64,000 nucleotides of DNA from Cryobacterium lactosi (GTDB lineage Bacteria; Actinomycetota; Actinomycetes; Actinomycetales; Microbacteriaceae), in contig NZ_SOHM01000015.1 of the NCBI RefSeq assembly GCF_004403945.1, positions 1-64,000 on the forward strand, read 5' to 3'. Both the position numbers and the translations under genes were made by a program. The notes beneath the pieces are model-generated. The model saw only the letters and a list, made by a program, of their open reading frames with translations, ran no database searches and was not told the origin of the DNA. Shown here piece by piece: positions 1 to 8,509 of the stretch. Within the stretch, counting starts at the first letter, position 1. Each line of letters begins with the position of its first letter.

Positions 1-9
1 ACCCAAGCC

Positions 10-83
10 CCCGGCCCTACCGGGCCGGGCCTGCATCAACGACCCCCGCAAGAAACCCAAACCCAACCTGTCTCAAACAGGTT
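10..83 (-). terminator. Two hairpins downstream of the sugar operon, possible terminator
   Basis: Two inverted repeats follow the last gene of the minus-strand sugar operon. One has 7-bp arms (65-71 with 77-83, loop CTCAA). The other is a GC-only stem of 8-bp arms (10-17 with 22-29, loop TACC). Read on the minus strand, the first stem is followed by a moderately T-rich stretch rather than a clean U-tract. A terminator role is inferred from position. Nothing else is recognisable in 1-143. Confidence 0.35.
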
Positions 84-143
84 GACAAATACCGCGTACC
101 GGGCGCAAATGTCCGAACGGGCAACAGTTGCGGCCCGTGGTGC

Positions 144-1223
144 CTACTCGGCGACGCGGCGATCGAGCCGGGCCACGCCGATCTTCGAGTCGGCCATGCC
201 GTAGAACACGTAGAGCTGGCCCTCGATCTCCTCGATGGCGGTGGGGAACACCACGTTCGGCACGATGCCGCTGGTCTCATCGGCGGTCTCGGCCTTCAGC
301 AGCGGCTCGCTGGTGCGGCTGAGCACGATCGTGGGGTCGTCGGCGTCCAGGATCATGCCGCCCGCGGCGTAGTTCACCTTCTGCTGCTGGTCGAATGCGC
401 GGGCGAGGATGCCCGTCACGCCGTGGTGCAGCAGCAGCCAGCCCTCCGGAACGCGCAGCGGTGCCGGGCCGCCGCCGATCTTGAGTTCCTCGAACGCGAA
501 CTCGGGGCCGGCCAGAAACCGGTGCCCGCGCCAGAAGGTGAGCGCGGAGACATCCGCCAGCGCGTCGGCGACCGGCACGTAGCTGATCCAGATGCTCTGA
601 CGCTGGTCGGTGACCCCGGCCGGCACCCGGATGCCTTCGCCGGGCTTGGTCTCCTCCAGATCCCACATCGGCCGGTGCAGCACCGCGAAGCTCTCCACCC
701 CGTCCGGTGCGGTGACCGGCTCGGGGAAGAACACGGTGTCCTTGTTGTGGAACAGGTTGAGGTCCATGTCCAGGGACTCGTCGTAGGCGAACAGGGCCGG
801 CCCCAGCCGACGCCACTCGCGCAGGTCATCGGAGACCGCCACGGCGGTGCGGGGGCCGAGCGGCCCGTAGGCGACATAGGTCATCACGTGCAGCCCGAGA
901 CGCGGGATGAAGGTCACCCGCGGGTCCTCGACGCCGGCGTTGTTCGCGCCGCGCTCCCAGCCCCGGTCCGGTGCGAGAACCACGCCCTCACGCTCGACGC
1001 CGGTGGGCACCCCGTCCTCGATGATCACCCGGGCCAGCCCCACCCTGGAGACGTTGCCGGTGGCGACAAGGCGGGGGAGCAGGTACAGGGTGCCGTCCGG
1101 CGTGTGCCCGGTGCCCGGGTTGAGCACGCCCTCGGCTTCGAGGGCGTTGCCGTCCTCCGGCGACATGATGACGCCCATCCTGGTGAGGGTGTACGGGAAT
1201 GTGGTGGTGGTGGTGGAACTCAT
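144..1223 (-). CDS. GH130 family beta-mannoside phosphorylase/glycosidase
   Basis: Predicted cytoplasmic glycoside hydrolase family 130 enzyme of 359 aa. Members phosphorolyse or hydrolyse beta-mannosides (mannobiose, mannooligosaccharides, mannosyl-GlcNAc). The family signature GVEDPR, carrying the catalytic Asp, is at residues 97-102, and the protein has the usual five-bladed propeller length. The ATG at 1223 is preceded by GAAAGG at a good distance; an open frame continues upstream but only antisense to the permease gene. A run of ACC codons gives an N-terminal Thr5 tract. It is the last gene of an operon with a binding protein and two permeases, so the transported sugar is probably a mannoside cleaved here. 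Phosphorylase versus hydrolase, and the exact substrate, cannot be decided from sequence alone. Confidence 0.85.
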   Translation of the reverse strand: MSSTTTTTFPYTLTRMGVIMSPEDGNALEAEGVLNPGTGHTPDGTLYLLPRLVATGNVSRVGLARVIIEDGVPTGVEREGVVLAPDRGWERGANNAGVEDPRVTFIPRLGLHVMTYVAYGPLGPRTAVAVSDDLREWRRLGPALFAYDESLDMDLNLFHNKDTVFFPEPVTAPDGVESFAVLHRPMWDLEETKPGEGIRVPAGVTDQRQSIWISYVPVADALADVSALTFWRGHRFLAGPEFAFEELKIGGGPAPLRVPEGWLLLHHGVTGILARAFDQQQKVNYAAGGMILDADDPTIVLSRTSEPLLKAETADETSGIVPNVVFPTAIEEIEGQLYVFYGMADSKIGVARLDRRVAE

Positions 1224-1225
1224 GA

Positions 1226-2101
1226 CTAACCTTTCACGCCCGAGCCGATGTCGCTCGAGACGAAGTGCCGTTGGAACAGGATGAAGAGCACGACCGCGGG
1301 GGCGGCCAGCACGCAGGCGCCGGCCAGGATCGCGCCGAACGGATTCGCCGCGGTGGCCGCGACGTTGGTGAGGTAATTCGCCAGCGAGACCGCGAGCGGT
1401 TGCAGCGAGGCCTCCTTGGTGATCAGGAACGGCCAGAGGAACTCGTTCCACGGGCCGATGAAGGTGAGCAGCACAACTGTCAGCAGGGCCGGCCGCACGA
1501 GCGGTAACGCGATGCTCCAGAGGATCTTGAGCTCGCCGGCGCCGTCGATCCTGGCCGCGTCGAAGAGTGCCCGGGGAACCTGCAGGAAGTACTGCCGGAA
1601 GATGAGCACCGCCGTCGAGTTGATCGCGAACGGCAGGATCATGCCCAGGTAGTTGTCGGCCAGGCCGTAGTCCCTGGCGATCATCACGTAGAGCGGGATC
1701 ATCAGCAGCTGGAACGGCACCACCTGCACGAGCAGCACGAGAGCGAAGGTGATGCCGCGGCCGCGCCACTGCAGCTGCGCCAGGGCGTAGCCCACCAGCA
1801 CACCGAACACGACGGTGCAGAGGATGACACCGCCGGCGAAGATGCCGGAATTCGCCAGGCCCTGCAACAGGTCGATGCGGCTGTTGATGGCGGCGTAGTT
1901 CTCGCCGGTGATGTTCGCCGGGTTCGGGAAGGCCCCGGCCACCGTCGAGTCCGGTTCGGTCTGCAGCGAACCGATCACCATGTAGTAGAACGGGAACAGG
2001 AACACCAGGGCGCCCGCGAACAGCACGACGTAGCGCAGGATGTTCTGGCCACGGCTCAAGCCGTCGACCTTGCGGGTCCTGGAGCGTGCGACGGTACTCA
2101 T
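1226..2101 (-). CDS. Sugar ABC transporter permease, MalG type
   Basis: Inner-membrane permease of 291 aa of the CUT1 carbohydrate ABC transporter family. It has about six hydrophobic segments, the first at residues 23-43. The EAA cytoplasmic loop that contacts the ATPase lies around residues 178-205 (DAARIDGAG followed by ALP). The ATG at 2101 overlaps the end of the upstream permease by 4 bases (ATGA), implying translational coupling; only 2 bases separate its stop from the GH130 start region. No ATP-binding subunit is encoded nearby, so it probably uses a shared MsmK/UgpC-type ATPase encoded elsewhere, as is common for actinobacterial CUT1 systems. Confidence 0.9.
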   Translation of the reverse strand: MSTVARSRTRKVDGLSRGQNILRYVVLFAGALVFLFPFYYMVIGSLQTEPDSTVAGAFPNPANITGENYAAINSRIDLLQGLANSGIFAGGVILCTVVFGVLVGYALAQLQWRGRGITFALVLLVQVVPFQLLMIPLYVMIARDYGLADNYLGMILPFAINSTAVLIFRQYFLQVPRALFDAARIDGAGELKILWSIALPLVRPALLTVVLLTFIGPWNEFLWPFLITKEASLQPLAVSLANYLTNVAATAANPFGAILAGACVLAAPAVVLFILFQRHFVSSDIGSGVKG

Positions 2102-2943
2102 GATTCGTCCCCTCCGGCCAGCTTGCGTTGAATGAACGCCAGGATGAGCACACCGATCACGAGGATGACCCCGATCGCGGCGGCGATGTCTGGCGCGCCC
2201 TGTTCGATGCCGCGCTGATACATCAGCAGCACGGGCGACGACGAGGCGCCGTTCGGGCCGCCACCGCCGGTGAGTAGGTACGGCTCGGTGAACAGGTTCG
2301 CGCCGGTCACGGTGGCCAGCAGGAGCACCAGCACTGTCGCGGGCCGCACGCCGGGCACGGTGATCGAGAAGAACATGCGGATCTTGCCGGCACCGTCGGT
2401 CGCCGCGGCCTCGTAGAGCTCCTCGGAGACGTTCTGCAGGGCGGCCAGGTAGAGCAGGATGAAGAAGCCCATGCCCTTCCAGGTGACGAAGATGGCGATG
2501 GTGGGCATCGCCCACTGCTCGTTGATCAGCCAGGCCGGGTCGGGGGCCAGTGGGCCGAGGATCTGATTGACCAGGCCGTTGCCGCTGAACAGGAAGATCC
2601 AGACTCCGACCACGGCCACGCTGGCCGTGACGTACGGCACGTAGAAGGCCACCCGCAGGAAGGTGCGGGCATGGACGACCTTGTTCAGGGCCGTCGCGAG
2701 CACGAGCGAGAGCACCACAGTGAGCGGCACGTTGATCAGCAGGAAGATGCCGACGTTGCCGAACGACCGGATGATCGCGGGATCGGAGAGCACCTCCTGG
2801 AAGTTCGCCAGTCCCACGAACGGTCGGTCCACCACGGCGCCGGGGGCGGCGAAGAAGTAGTCGTGGAACGACATGTAGAACGCGAAGACCAAGGGATACG
2901 CGAAGACCAGCAGCACGAAGACCAGGTATGGAGCGCTGAGCAC
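2098..2943 (-). CDS. Sugar ABC transporter permease, MalF type (5' end frameshifted?)
   Basis: CUT1-family permease partner of the MalG-type subunit. The open frame gives 281 aa from a GTG at 2943, with about six membrane segments and an EAA loop near residues 178-200 (YEAAATDGAGK). The frame is open upstream to 3051 and encodes a typical basic N-terminus (RRGRRRQWLGKNPLG) but contains no ATG, GTG or TTG before 2943. A well-placed ATG at 3032, only 5 bases past the stop of the binding-protein gene, is in another frame. One extra base somewhere in the G/C runs at about 2983-3010 would join MSTTVSPES to the basic segment. I suspect a one-base deletion or assembly error; use of the GTG at 2943 is less likely because no ribosome site precedes it. 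Confidence 0.8.
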   Translation of the reverse strand: MLSAPYLVFVLLVFAYPLVFAFYMSFHDYFFAAPGAVVDRPFVGLANFQEVLSDPAIIRSFGNVGIFLLINVPLTVVLSLVLATALNKVVHARTFLRVAFYVPYVTASVAVVGVWIFLFSGNGLVNQILGPLAPDPAWLINEQWAMPTIAIFVTWKGMGFFILLYLAALQNVSEELYEAAATDGAGKIRMFFSITVPGVRPATVLVLLLATVTGANLFTEPYLLTGGGGPNGASSSPVLLMYQRGIEQGAPDIAAAIGVILVIGVLILAFIQRKLAGGDES

Positions 2944-3037
2944 GAGCCCGAGCGGGTTCTTGCCCAGCCACTGGCGTCTGCGGCCCCGGCGGGGTTCGGG
3001 GTGACGCTCTCGGGTGAGACTGTCGTGGACATGAGCG

Positions 3038-4357
3038 TTACGGCTGCGCGATCAGTTCGTTGACCTTGTCGGCGGCAGCGTCGAAGGCGTCGGCGACGTC
3101 GCCCTCGCCGGTGATGACGTGCTTCGTCCACGCGTCCCTGAATGCCTGCCAGGCGGCGACGGAGTTGGCTACCTGGGGTACCTCGACCGTGCGCGACGCC
3201 TGGTCACCGAACTGCTCGTAGGCCGGGTTGGCCGCGAAGTACTCGGGGTAGGCGCTGGTGAGGTCGGCCCGCAGCGGCATCTGGCCGGTCAGCTCGAGGA
3301 GCTGTCCGTCCTGCTCCTCGCTGGTGGCGAACTTCAGCACGTCCCAGGCCGTGGCCTGGTTCTCGCAGGCCGTGAACATTCCCACGTTCTTCGCATCGCT
3401 GAAGGTGTACGCCTCCTCGGCCGGGGTGCCGGCGCTGGTGGGGAAGGTCACCGCTCCCCAGTTCACCGCATCCTTGTAGACCGAAACGGCCCAGGGGCCT
3501 GCGCTCGACATGGCGGCCTTGCCGTCGGCGAACGAGTCGCCCTGGTACTGCTCCTTGCCCGCAAGACCCTCGGCGTACAGGGTCTTCCAGAACTCGCCGA
3601 CCGCGACGCCCTCGTCCGAGTTGAAGGTGGATTCGCCGTCCTCAATGAGGAGGCTGCCATCGGTCTCGGCCGCGTAGGTCGGGTAGAAGTCGAACCAGCT
3701 CTGGAAGAACTGGCTCGTGGGCGAGGGGTAGATCGCGTACTCCGCCGCGCCGCTGGAGACCAGGGTGCGTGCGGTGGCGGTGAACTCCTCGTAGGTGCCC
3801 AGCGCGGGGTTCTCCGGGTCGAGCCCTGCCGCGGCGAAGAGGTCCTTGTTGTAGAACAGCATCACCGGGTTGGATTTCCACGGCATCTGGTAGAACTTGC
3901 CGTCGTCGCTCTGGTACTGGTCGGCGAGGTCGCCGGTGCGCTCTTCGATGTAGGCGTCGCCGTCCTCAAAACTGCTGAGGTCCACCAGCCCGCCCTGCTT
4001 CTGGAACTGCGGCACCGCTACCGGGGCGGTGTTGAAGACCAGGCAGGGGGCGTTGCCGGCGGTGATGGCGGCGCCGATGACTTCTTCGCTGCTCTTGCCG
4101 GCCGGGATCTCCTGGGCCTTGACCTGCTCGTCGGGGTGGTCGGCGTTCCAGGCCTCGACCATCTGCTTGCCCCAGAGCACCTCGTTCTCGTTGTTCGAAT
4201 ACCAGATGGTGATGTCACCCCTGGAGTCGGCGCCACCCGAACTGCCGCCGCTGGAGCAGGCGCCGAGGGCGACGACCATGGCTGCGGACGTGACGGCGGC
4301 GGCCACGAGTCGCCTGCCGTTTCGGGGAGTGGTGTGCGGGCGGATGTTGTGGTGCAT
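3038..4357 (-). CDS. Sugar ABC transporter substrate-binding lipoprotein
   Basis: Extracellular solute-binding protein, family 1, of 439 aa. It has a basic N-terminus, a hydrophobic stretch and a lipobox (VALGAC) with the lipidated Cys at residue 34, followed by a Ser/Gly linker, so it is tethered to the outer face of the membrane. The mature part has the periplasmic-binding-protein fold typical of CUT1 systems. I chose the ATG at 4357 because GGAGAAC lies just upstream; an in-frame ATG at 4369 would add four residues. It heads the transporter genes, 94 bases downstream of the regulator, and feeds sugar to the two permeases. The ligand is not identifiable; the GH130 gene suggests a beta-mannoside. 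Confidence 0.9.
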   Translation of the reverse strand: MHHNIRPHTTPRNGRRLVAAAVTSAAMVVALGACSSGGSSGGADSRGDITIWYSNNENEVLWGKQMVEAWNADHPDEQVKAQEIPAGKSSEEVIGAAITAGNAPCLVFNTAPVAVPQFQKQGGLVDLSSFEDGDAYIEERTGDLADQYQSDDGKFYQMPWKSNPVMLFYNKDLFAAAGLDPENPALGTYEEFTATARTLVSSGAAEYAIYPSPTSQFFQSWFDFYPTYAAETDGSLLIEDGESTFNSDEGVAVGEFWKTLYAEGLAGKEQYQGDSFADGKAAMSSAGPWAVSVYKDAVNWGAVTFPTSAGTPAEEAYTFSDAKNVGMFTACENQATAWDVLKFATSEEQDGQLLELTGQMPLRADLTSAYPEYFAANPAYEQFGDQASRTVEVPQVANSVAAWQAFRDAWTKHVITGEGDVADAFDAAADKVNELIAQP

Positions 4358-4377
4358 GTCGTTCTCCATTCATGATT

Positions 4378-4397
4378 CCGCAGCAGCTCTGCTGCGG
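4378..4397. promoter_or_regulatory. Near-perfect 20-bp palindrome in front of the binding-protein gene
   Basis: CCGCAGCAG and CTGCTGCGG form 9-bp inverted arms around a 2-base centre, 20-40 bases upstream of the binding-protein start. It differs from the CCGG-centred sites upstream of the regulator, so it is not obviously the same operator. With almost no loop it is better suited to protein binding than to termination. The role is unknown. Confidence 0.4.
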
Positions 4398-4451
4398 CAT
4401 GTTTTGTGCCGGCGGTACGTGTGAGTGAGGCGGGTCTCGGCGGGACCCGAA

Positions 4452-5489
4452 TCAGTGGGATGTCGGCGCTGCCGCCGAACCTCGGATGATGAGGCGGGCG
4501 GCGGGAAGCTCGATGTCGTCGGCGGACCCGGTTCGGATGAGCCCAAGCAGGGTGGTCGCGGCCGCCCGGCCCCAGACCATCGGGGTCGCGCCCACCGTGG
4601 TGAGCGCGGGGTAGACGTACCGGGCGAATTCGATGTCGTCGAACCCGGTGATCGAGAGGTCGTCAGGTACGCTCACCCCGAGTTCCTGGGCGACGCCGAT
4701 GCCGGCGATGGCCATCGGGTCGTTGGCGAAGACGATGGCAGTGGGCGGCTGGTCCTGACGGAGCAGCCGGCGCGTGGCATCCGCCCCTGCCGAGATCGAG
4801 AAGTCGGTCTCGACGACCTGCCCGTCGCCCAATCCGGCGTCGCGCATGGCGGCGGTGAAGGCGGCCCTGCGCCGGTTGCCGTGCAGCATCGCGGGGCTGC
4901 CGGCCACATGGGCGATCCGCCGGTGCCCGAGAGCGGCCAGGTGCCGCACCGATTCTCTGATCCCATTGGTGTCGTCGATCGACACCGACGGGAACGGGCT
5001 GAGCTGGTCGGGGCGACCGAGGGTCACGGCCGGCAGTCCGAGTTCGGACAGGTACGGGATGCGCACGTCGTCCTGCCGCAGGTCGCTGAGAAAAACGCCG
5101 TCGACCCTGCCGTCGGTCACGAGGGTCCGATAGGTGGCCAGTTCGGTCGACGCGTCCGGAACCACGCTGAGCACCAGGGCGAGGCCCTCCGGCGCGAGGA
5201 CGGTCTCGACGCCGGCGATGAACGAGGTGAAGAACGGGTCGGAACCGAGCACCTCGGGGTCTCTGGCGATGACGAAGCCGAGGGCGAATGACCGCTTGGA
5301 CGACAGTGACCTGGCCCGCAGTGACGGGGTCCAGCCGAGAGTCCCGGCGACCTGCAGGATGCGCGCACGCGTTTCGGCTGACACGCCGGGCCGGTCGTTG
5401 AGCGCGAACGAGACGAGGCCCTTGCTGACCCCGGCTTCCCTGGCCACGTCGGCGATCGTCACCTTGCTGGAATCCTGGGCGGGATCCAT
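4452..5489 (-). CDS. LacI family transcriptional regulator
   Basis: LacI/GalR-type repressor of 345 aa. The N-terminal helix-turn-helix is at residues 10-36 (VTIADVAREAG, then VSKGLVSFALN), followed by a hinge and a periplasmic-binding-like ligand domain to the C-terminus. The ATG at 5489 has a strong GAGGAGG ribosome site; longer starts upstream lack one. It is co-oriented with and immediately upstream of the sugar transporter operon, so it most likely senses the imported sugar or its phosphate. Two CCGG-centred operator-like sites lie 47-79 bases upstream of the start, suggesting autoregulation. Confidence 0.92.
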   Translation of the reverse strand: MDPAQDSSKVTIADVAREAGVSKGLVSFALNDRPGVSAETRARILQVAGTLGWTPSLRARSLSSKRSFALGFVIARDPEVLGSDPFFTSFIAGVETVLAPEGLALVLSVVPDASTELATYRTLVTDGRVDGVFLSDLRQDDVRIPYLSELGLPAVTLGRPDQLSPFPSVSIDDTNGIRESVRHLAALGHRRIAHVAGSPAMLHGNRRRAAFTAAMRDAGLGDGQVVETDFSISAGADATRRLLRQDQPPTAIVFANDPMAIAGIGVAQELGVSVPDDLSITGFDDIEFARYVYPALTTVGATPMVWGRAAATTLLGLIRTGSADDIELPAARLIIRGSAAAPTSH

Positions 5490-5535
5490 GGGGCCTCCTC
5501 GTTGATGGCGGGTCCGGGTCCGGCGCATGAGCGCC

Positions 5536-5568
5536 TTAACCGGTTTAGGCTAAATCTATACCGGTTTA
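5536..5568. promoter_or_regulatory. Tandem LacI-type operators
   Basis: Two near-palindromic 12-bp sites, TTAACCGGTTTA (5536-5547) and TATACCGGTTTA (5557-5568), match the LacI-family style with a central CG pair. Their centres are 21 bp apart, two helical turns, so two dimers would bind on the same DNA face. They sit between lacI (minus) and the LMF gene (plus) and overlap AT-rich promoter-like sequence (TATAGAT on the minus strand). Binding by the adjacent regulator is inferred. Confidence 0.6.
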
Positions 5569-5679
5569 GAAGTGCCGTCAAGCAGTTTCTGCCAGCCAAC
5601 GGGCGCCCGCACTGAGTCAGCCGCCTTGAGGCGCGTGGCCTTGAGGCGGTGGCTGTGCGGGCCTAGGGTGATCTGCACC

Positions 5680-7137
5680 ATGGACTGGTTCGCTACGGGG
5701 GACTACACCCTCGCGCGAGAGATCCTGCAGCGGGGTATCGCGGCAATCTTCCTGATCGCATTCGTATCCGCCCACAACCAGTTCCCGGCGCTGCTCGGCG
5801 ACACCGGCCTGCTCCCCGTCCGGCGGTTCACTGCCGTAGTCCCGTTCCGGCGGGCGCCCAGCCTGTTCCACTGGCGCTACTCCGACCGCATGCTCCGCGC
5901 CCTCACCTGGGCCGGTTCAACCCTGGCCGCCACCGTGGTGCTGGGCCTGGCCCAGCTCGGCCCCGCCTGGCTCCCGATGCTCGTCTTCCTGCTGCTCTTC
6001 GCCGGCTACCTCTCGATCGTGAACGTCGGGCAGACCTTCTATTCGTTCGGCTGGGAAAGCCTGCTGGTCGAGGCCGGGTTCATCGTCGCGTTCCTCGGCT
6101 CCAACGCCGTCGCCACCCCGCTTCCGGTGCTCCTGTTCCTGCGCTGGCTGGTATTCCGCCTGGAATTCGGCGCCGGCCTCATCAAACTGCGGGGCGGCCG
6201 CGAATGGCGTGACCTCACCGCGCTGTTCTACCACCACGAGACCCAGCCGATGCCCAACCCGGTGAGCTGGTTCGTGCACCACTTGCCCCGCTGGTTCCAC
6301 CGGGGTGAGGTGCTCGCCAACCACGCCGTGCAGCTCGGTCTGCCTCTCCTGCTCTTCGCCCCGCAGCCGGTGGCGTCGATCGCGGCGGGCCTGATCGTGC
6401 TCAGCCAACTGTGGCTGGTGGTCACCGGTAACTTCGCCTGGCTCAACTGGATCACCATCGTGCTGGCGTTCGCGGCCGTCGACGACGCGTCCTTCCGCTG
6501 GCTGGGCGGCCTGATCCTGCCCGGTCTGCGGGCGGCGCCGCCCGGCGGGAGCACGGTGCCGGGGGAGCAGCCGCTCTGGTTCGTGGTGGTGGTGCTCGCG
6601 GTGGTCGTTCTGCTGTTGGTGCTGAGCTACTGGCCGGCCCGCAACCTGTTCCGGCGCCGCCAGCTGATGAACGCGAGCTTCAATCCGTTCCACCTGGTCA
6701 ACGCCTACGGTGCGTTCGGCACCGTCACCAAGGAGCGGTTCGAGGTGATCGTCGAGGGCGGCGCCTCCGCGGACCCGCAGGACGCCACGGCCTGGCGGGC
6801 ATACGAATTCCGCGGCAAGCCCGGCGACCCGGCCCGGCTGCCCGGGCAGTTCGCCCCCTATCACCTGCGCCTGGACTGGCTCATGTGGTTCCTGGCGCTC
6901 GGCTCCCGCGACACGGCCTGGTTCGAGGCGTTCCTGGCCCGGTTGTTGCAGGCGGACCCGGCCACCCTGCGGCTGCTCGCGCACGATCCGTTCGCCGGGC
7001 AGCCGCCCCGGTTCGTGCGCGCCCGGGTGTTCCGCTATAGGTTCAGCACGCCCGCCGAGCGGCGGGCCGAGCAGGTGTGGTGGGTCCGCACCGAGGTGGG
7101 TACCCTGGTGCCGCCGGTGACCCTGCCGCCTGAGTAG
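5680..7137 (+). CDS. Lipase maturation factor (LMF1) family membrane protein
   Basis: Polytopic membrane protein of 485 aa with several hydrophobic segments in the first 330 residues and a soluble C-terminal part rich in Trp/Arg, including a stretch ending QPPRFVRARVFRYRFS, characteristic of LMF1-domain proteins. In vertebrates the family assists folding of lipases in the ER; the role of bacterial members is not established. I start at the ATG at 5680 (MDWFATGDY); the open frame continues to 5572 but those residues look non-coding. It is a single gene between the sugar regulator and a convergent S4-domain gene, so context gives no hint of its substrate. Confidence 0.75.
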   Translation: MDWFATGDYTLAREILQRGIAAIFLIAFVSAHNQFPALLGDTGLLPVRRFTAVVPFRRAPSLFHWRYSDRMLRALTWAGSTLAATVVLGLAQLGPAWLPMLVFLLLFAGYLSIVNVGQTFYSFGWESLLVEAGFIVAFLGSNAVATPLPVLLFLRWLVFRLEFGAGLIKLRGGREWRDLTALFYHHETQPMPNPVSWFVHHLPRWFHRGEVLANHAVQLGLPLLLFAPQPVASIAAGLIVLSQLWLVVTGNFAWLNWITIVLAFAAVDDASFRWLGGLILPGLRAAPPGGSTVPGEQPLWFVVVVLAVVVLLLVLSYWPARNLFRRRQLMNASFNPFHLVNAYGAFGTVTKERFEVIVEGGASADPQDATAWRAYEFRGKPGDPARLPGQFAPYHLRLDWLMWFLALGSRDTAWFEAFLARLLQADPATLRLLAHDPFAGQPPRFVRARVFRYRFSTPAERRAEQVWWVRTEVGTLVPPVTLPPE

Positions 7138-7184
7138 TCCGTCAGCCGAACGCTAGAGCCGGACAGGGCGGGCAGCCGGACTGC

Positions 7185-7553
7185 TCAGTGTCCGCGCAGC
7201 TCTTCGATCTCGCGACGCTCGCGCTTGGTGGGCCGGCCGGCCCCACGGTCGCGCATGGGCACCAGGGCCACCTCTTCGCGTGGGGGCGGGGGCGGCGTGT
7301 TGTCCACGAAGCATTCGGCGGCCACACTCGGGCCCACCCGTTTCACGATGATTCGCGAGACCACGAGAACCCGATCAAAGCCGTTGGCCCGGATCCGCAC
7401 CTCGTCGCCCGGCTTGATGGCCTGGGCCGACTTGGCCCGTTCGCCGTTCACCCGCACGTGCCCGGCCCGGCAGGCCGCTGTGGCCTGCGAACGGGTCTTG
7501 TACATTCGCACCGCCCACGCCCAGCTGTCCACTCGTGCGCTCAGCAATTCCAT
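7185..7553 (-). CDS. S4-domain RNA-binding protein (Hsp15-like)
   Basis: Small basic protein of 122 aa with an S4 RNA-binding fold in residues 1-60 (VDSWAWAVRMYKTRSQA, then GHVRVNGERAK) and a short charged tail. This is the architecture of the Hsp15/HslR family, which in E. coli binds stalled 50S subunits carrying peptidyl-tRNA. It lies upstream of, and in the same direction as, crtEb, but the gap and unrelated function suggest it is not part of the carotenoid operon. Function is family-based. Confidence 0.8.
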   Translation of the reverse strand: MELLSARVDSWAWAVRMYKTRSQATAACRAGHVRVNGERAKSAQAIKPGDEVRIRANGFDRVLVVSRIIVKRVGPSVAAECFVDNTPPPPPREEVALVPMRDRGAGRPTKRERREIEELRGH

Positions 7554-7600
7554 GCCTCGACTCTACGCGGGCGCCGGCAGGTCGTCAGCGCAGCGCCTGG

Positions 7601-8509
7601 TCAGCGCAGCACGACCCAGAGGATGAGCAGCATGGTCACCAGGAACCCGGTGAAGAAGTTCAGGCGCAGGAATCGCTTCCAGCCGTTGTTGGCCCGTTCG
7701 GACTCGGCGTCGCTGATCGACCGGTAGGGCCAGGCGGCGAGAATGTACGGGATTACCAGAAAGGCGGCAAGCGGCCCGGGCCAGTCGGTGACGAGCATCA
7801 GCAGCCCGGCGAGCAGCCAGAAACCGATCGCCAGGCGCACGGTCTGAGCGGCGCCGAACGCCGTGGCGATGGAGCTGATACCGCCTTGCCGGTCGGGTTC
7901 GACATCCTGCACGGCGCCGAAGGCGTGACTGGCGATGCCCCAGAAGAAGAACGCCGCCAGCAGCGCCACCAGGTCGGGCGTGACCAGGGCTCCGGCCACG
8001 GCGAGGCCGTAGACCGCCGGGCTGACGAAGTGCACGCTCGAGGTGACCGAGTCCATCACCGGCCGCTCCTTGAAGCGCAAGCCAGGCGCCGAGTAGGCGA
8101 CCACGGCGAACAGGCTGATCGCGAGCACCACCCACGACCAGGGGTTGGCACCGGCCAGGACGAGCATCAGCAGCAGCACCGGCAGCGCCGTCGCCACGCC
8201 GGAGATCAGCACCGTGCGGTGCATGCCCGGATCGAGCATGGCGCCCTCGACGCCGCCCTTGCGGGGGTTGCGCAGGTCGGACTCGTAGTCGAAGACGTCG
8301 TTGATGCCGTACATCAGCAGGTTGTACGGGATCAGGAAGAACAGGGTGCCCACCACCAGGAGCGCATCGACCCGGCCCGTCGTCACGACATACGCAGCGG
8401 CGAACGGGAAGGCCGTATTGATCCAGCTGAGCGGACGAGAGGACAGCAGCACCTGTCGGACGGTGTGGCCGAGTCCGGTGGGGCCGGTGGGGTGAATCGC
8501 CTCGGTCAT
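7601..8509 (-). CDS. crtEb: Lycopene elongase (UbiA-type prenyltransferase)
   Basis: Membrane prenyltransferase of 302 aa of the UbiA superfamily. The first Asp-rich motif is at residues 70-78 (NDVFDYESD) and a second (QDVEPD) lies in the middle of the protein. In Corynebacterium and Micrococcus the orthologue adds two C5 units to lycopene, giving C50 flavuxanthin. It is the last gene of the carotenoid operon and its ATG overlaps the crtYf stop (ATGA). Known substrates are lycopene and DMAPP; that this protein makes the C50 precursor is inferred from neighbours crtYe and crtYf. Confidence 0.88.
   Translation of the reverse strand: MTEAIHPTGPTGLGHTVRQVLLSSRPLSWINTAFPFAAAYVVTTGRVDALLVVGTLFFLIPYNLLMYGINDVFDYESDLRNPRKGGVEGAMLDPGMHRTVLISGVATALPVLLLMLVLAGANPWSWVVLAISLFAVVAYSAPGLRFKERPVMDSVTSSVHFVSPAVYGLAVAGALVTPDLVALLAAFFFWGIASHAFGAVQDVEPDRQGGISSIATAFGAAQTVRLAIGFWLLAGLLMLVTDWPGPLAAFLVIPYILAAWPYRSISDAESERANNGWKRFLRLNFFTGFLVTMLLILWVVLR

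Noticed and set aside
1224..2153. Upstream half of the long frame joined to the GH130 gene
   Set aside because: Translation of this part is Arg/Ala/Pro-rich and overlaps the permease gene in another frame. The GH130 family sequence begins at the ATG at 1223 with its own ribosome site.
3119..4375. Long plus-strand frame opposite the sugar-binding protein
   Set aside because: Antisense of a well-supported lipoprotein gene; the translated product has no family features.
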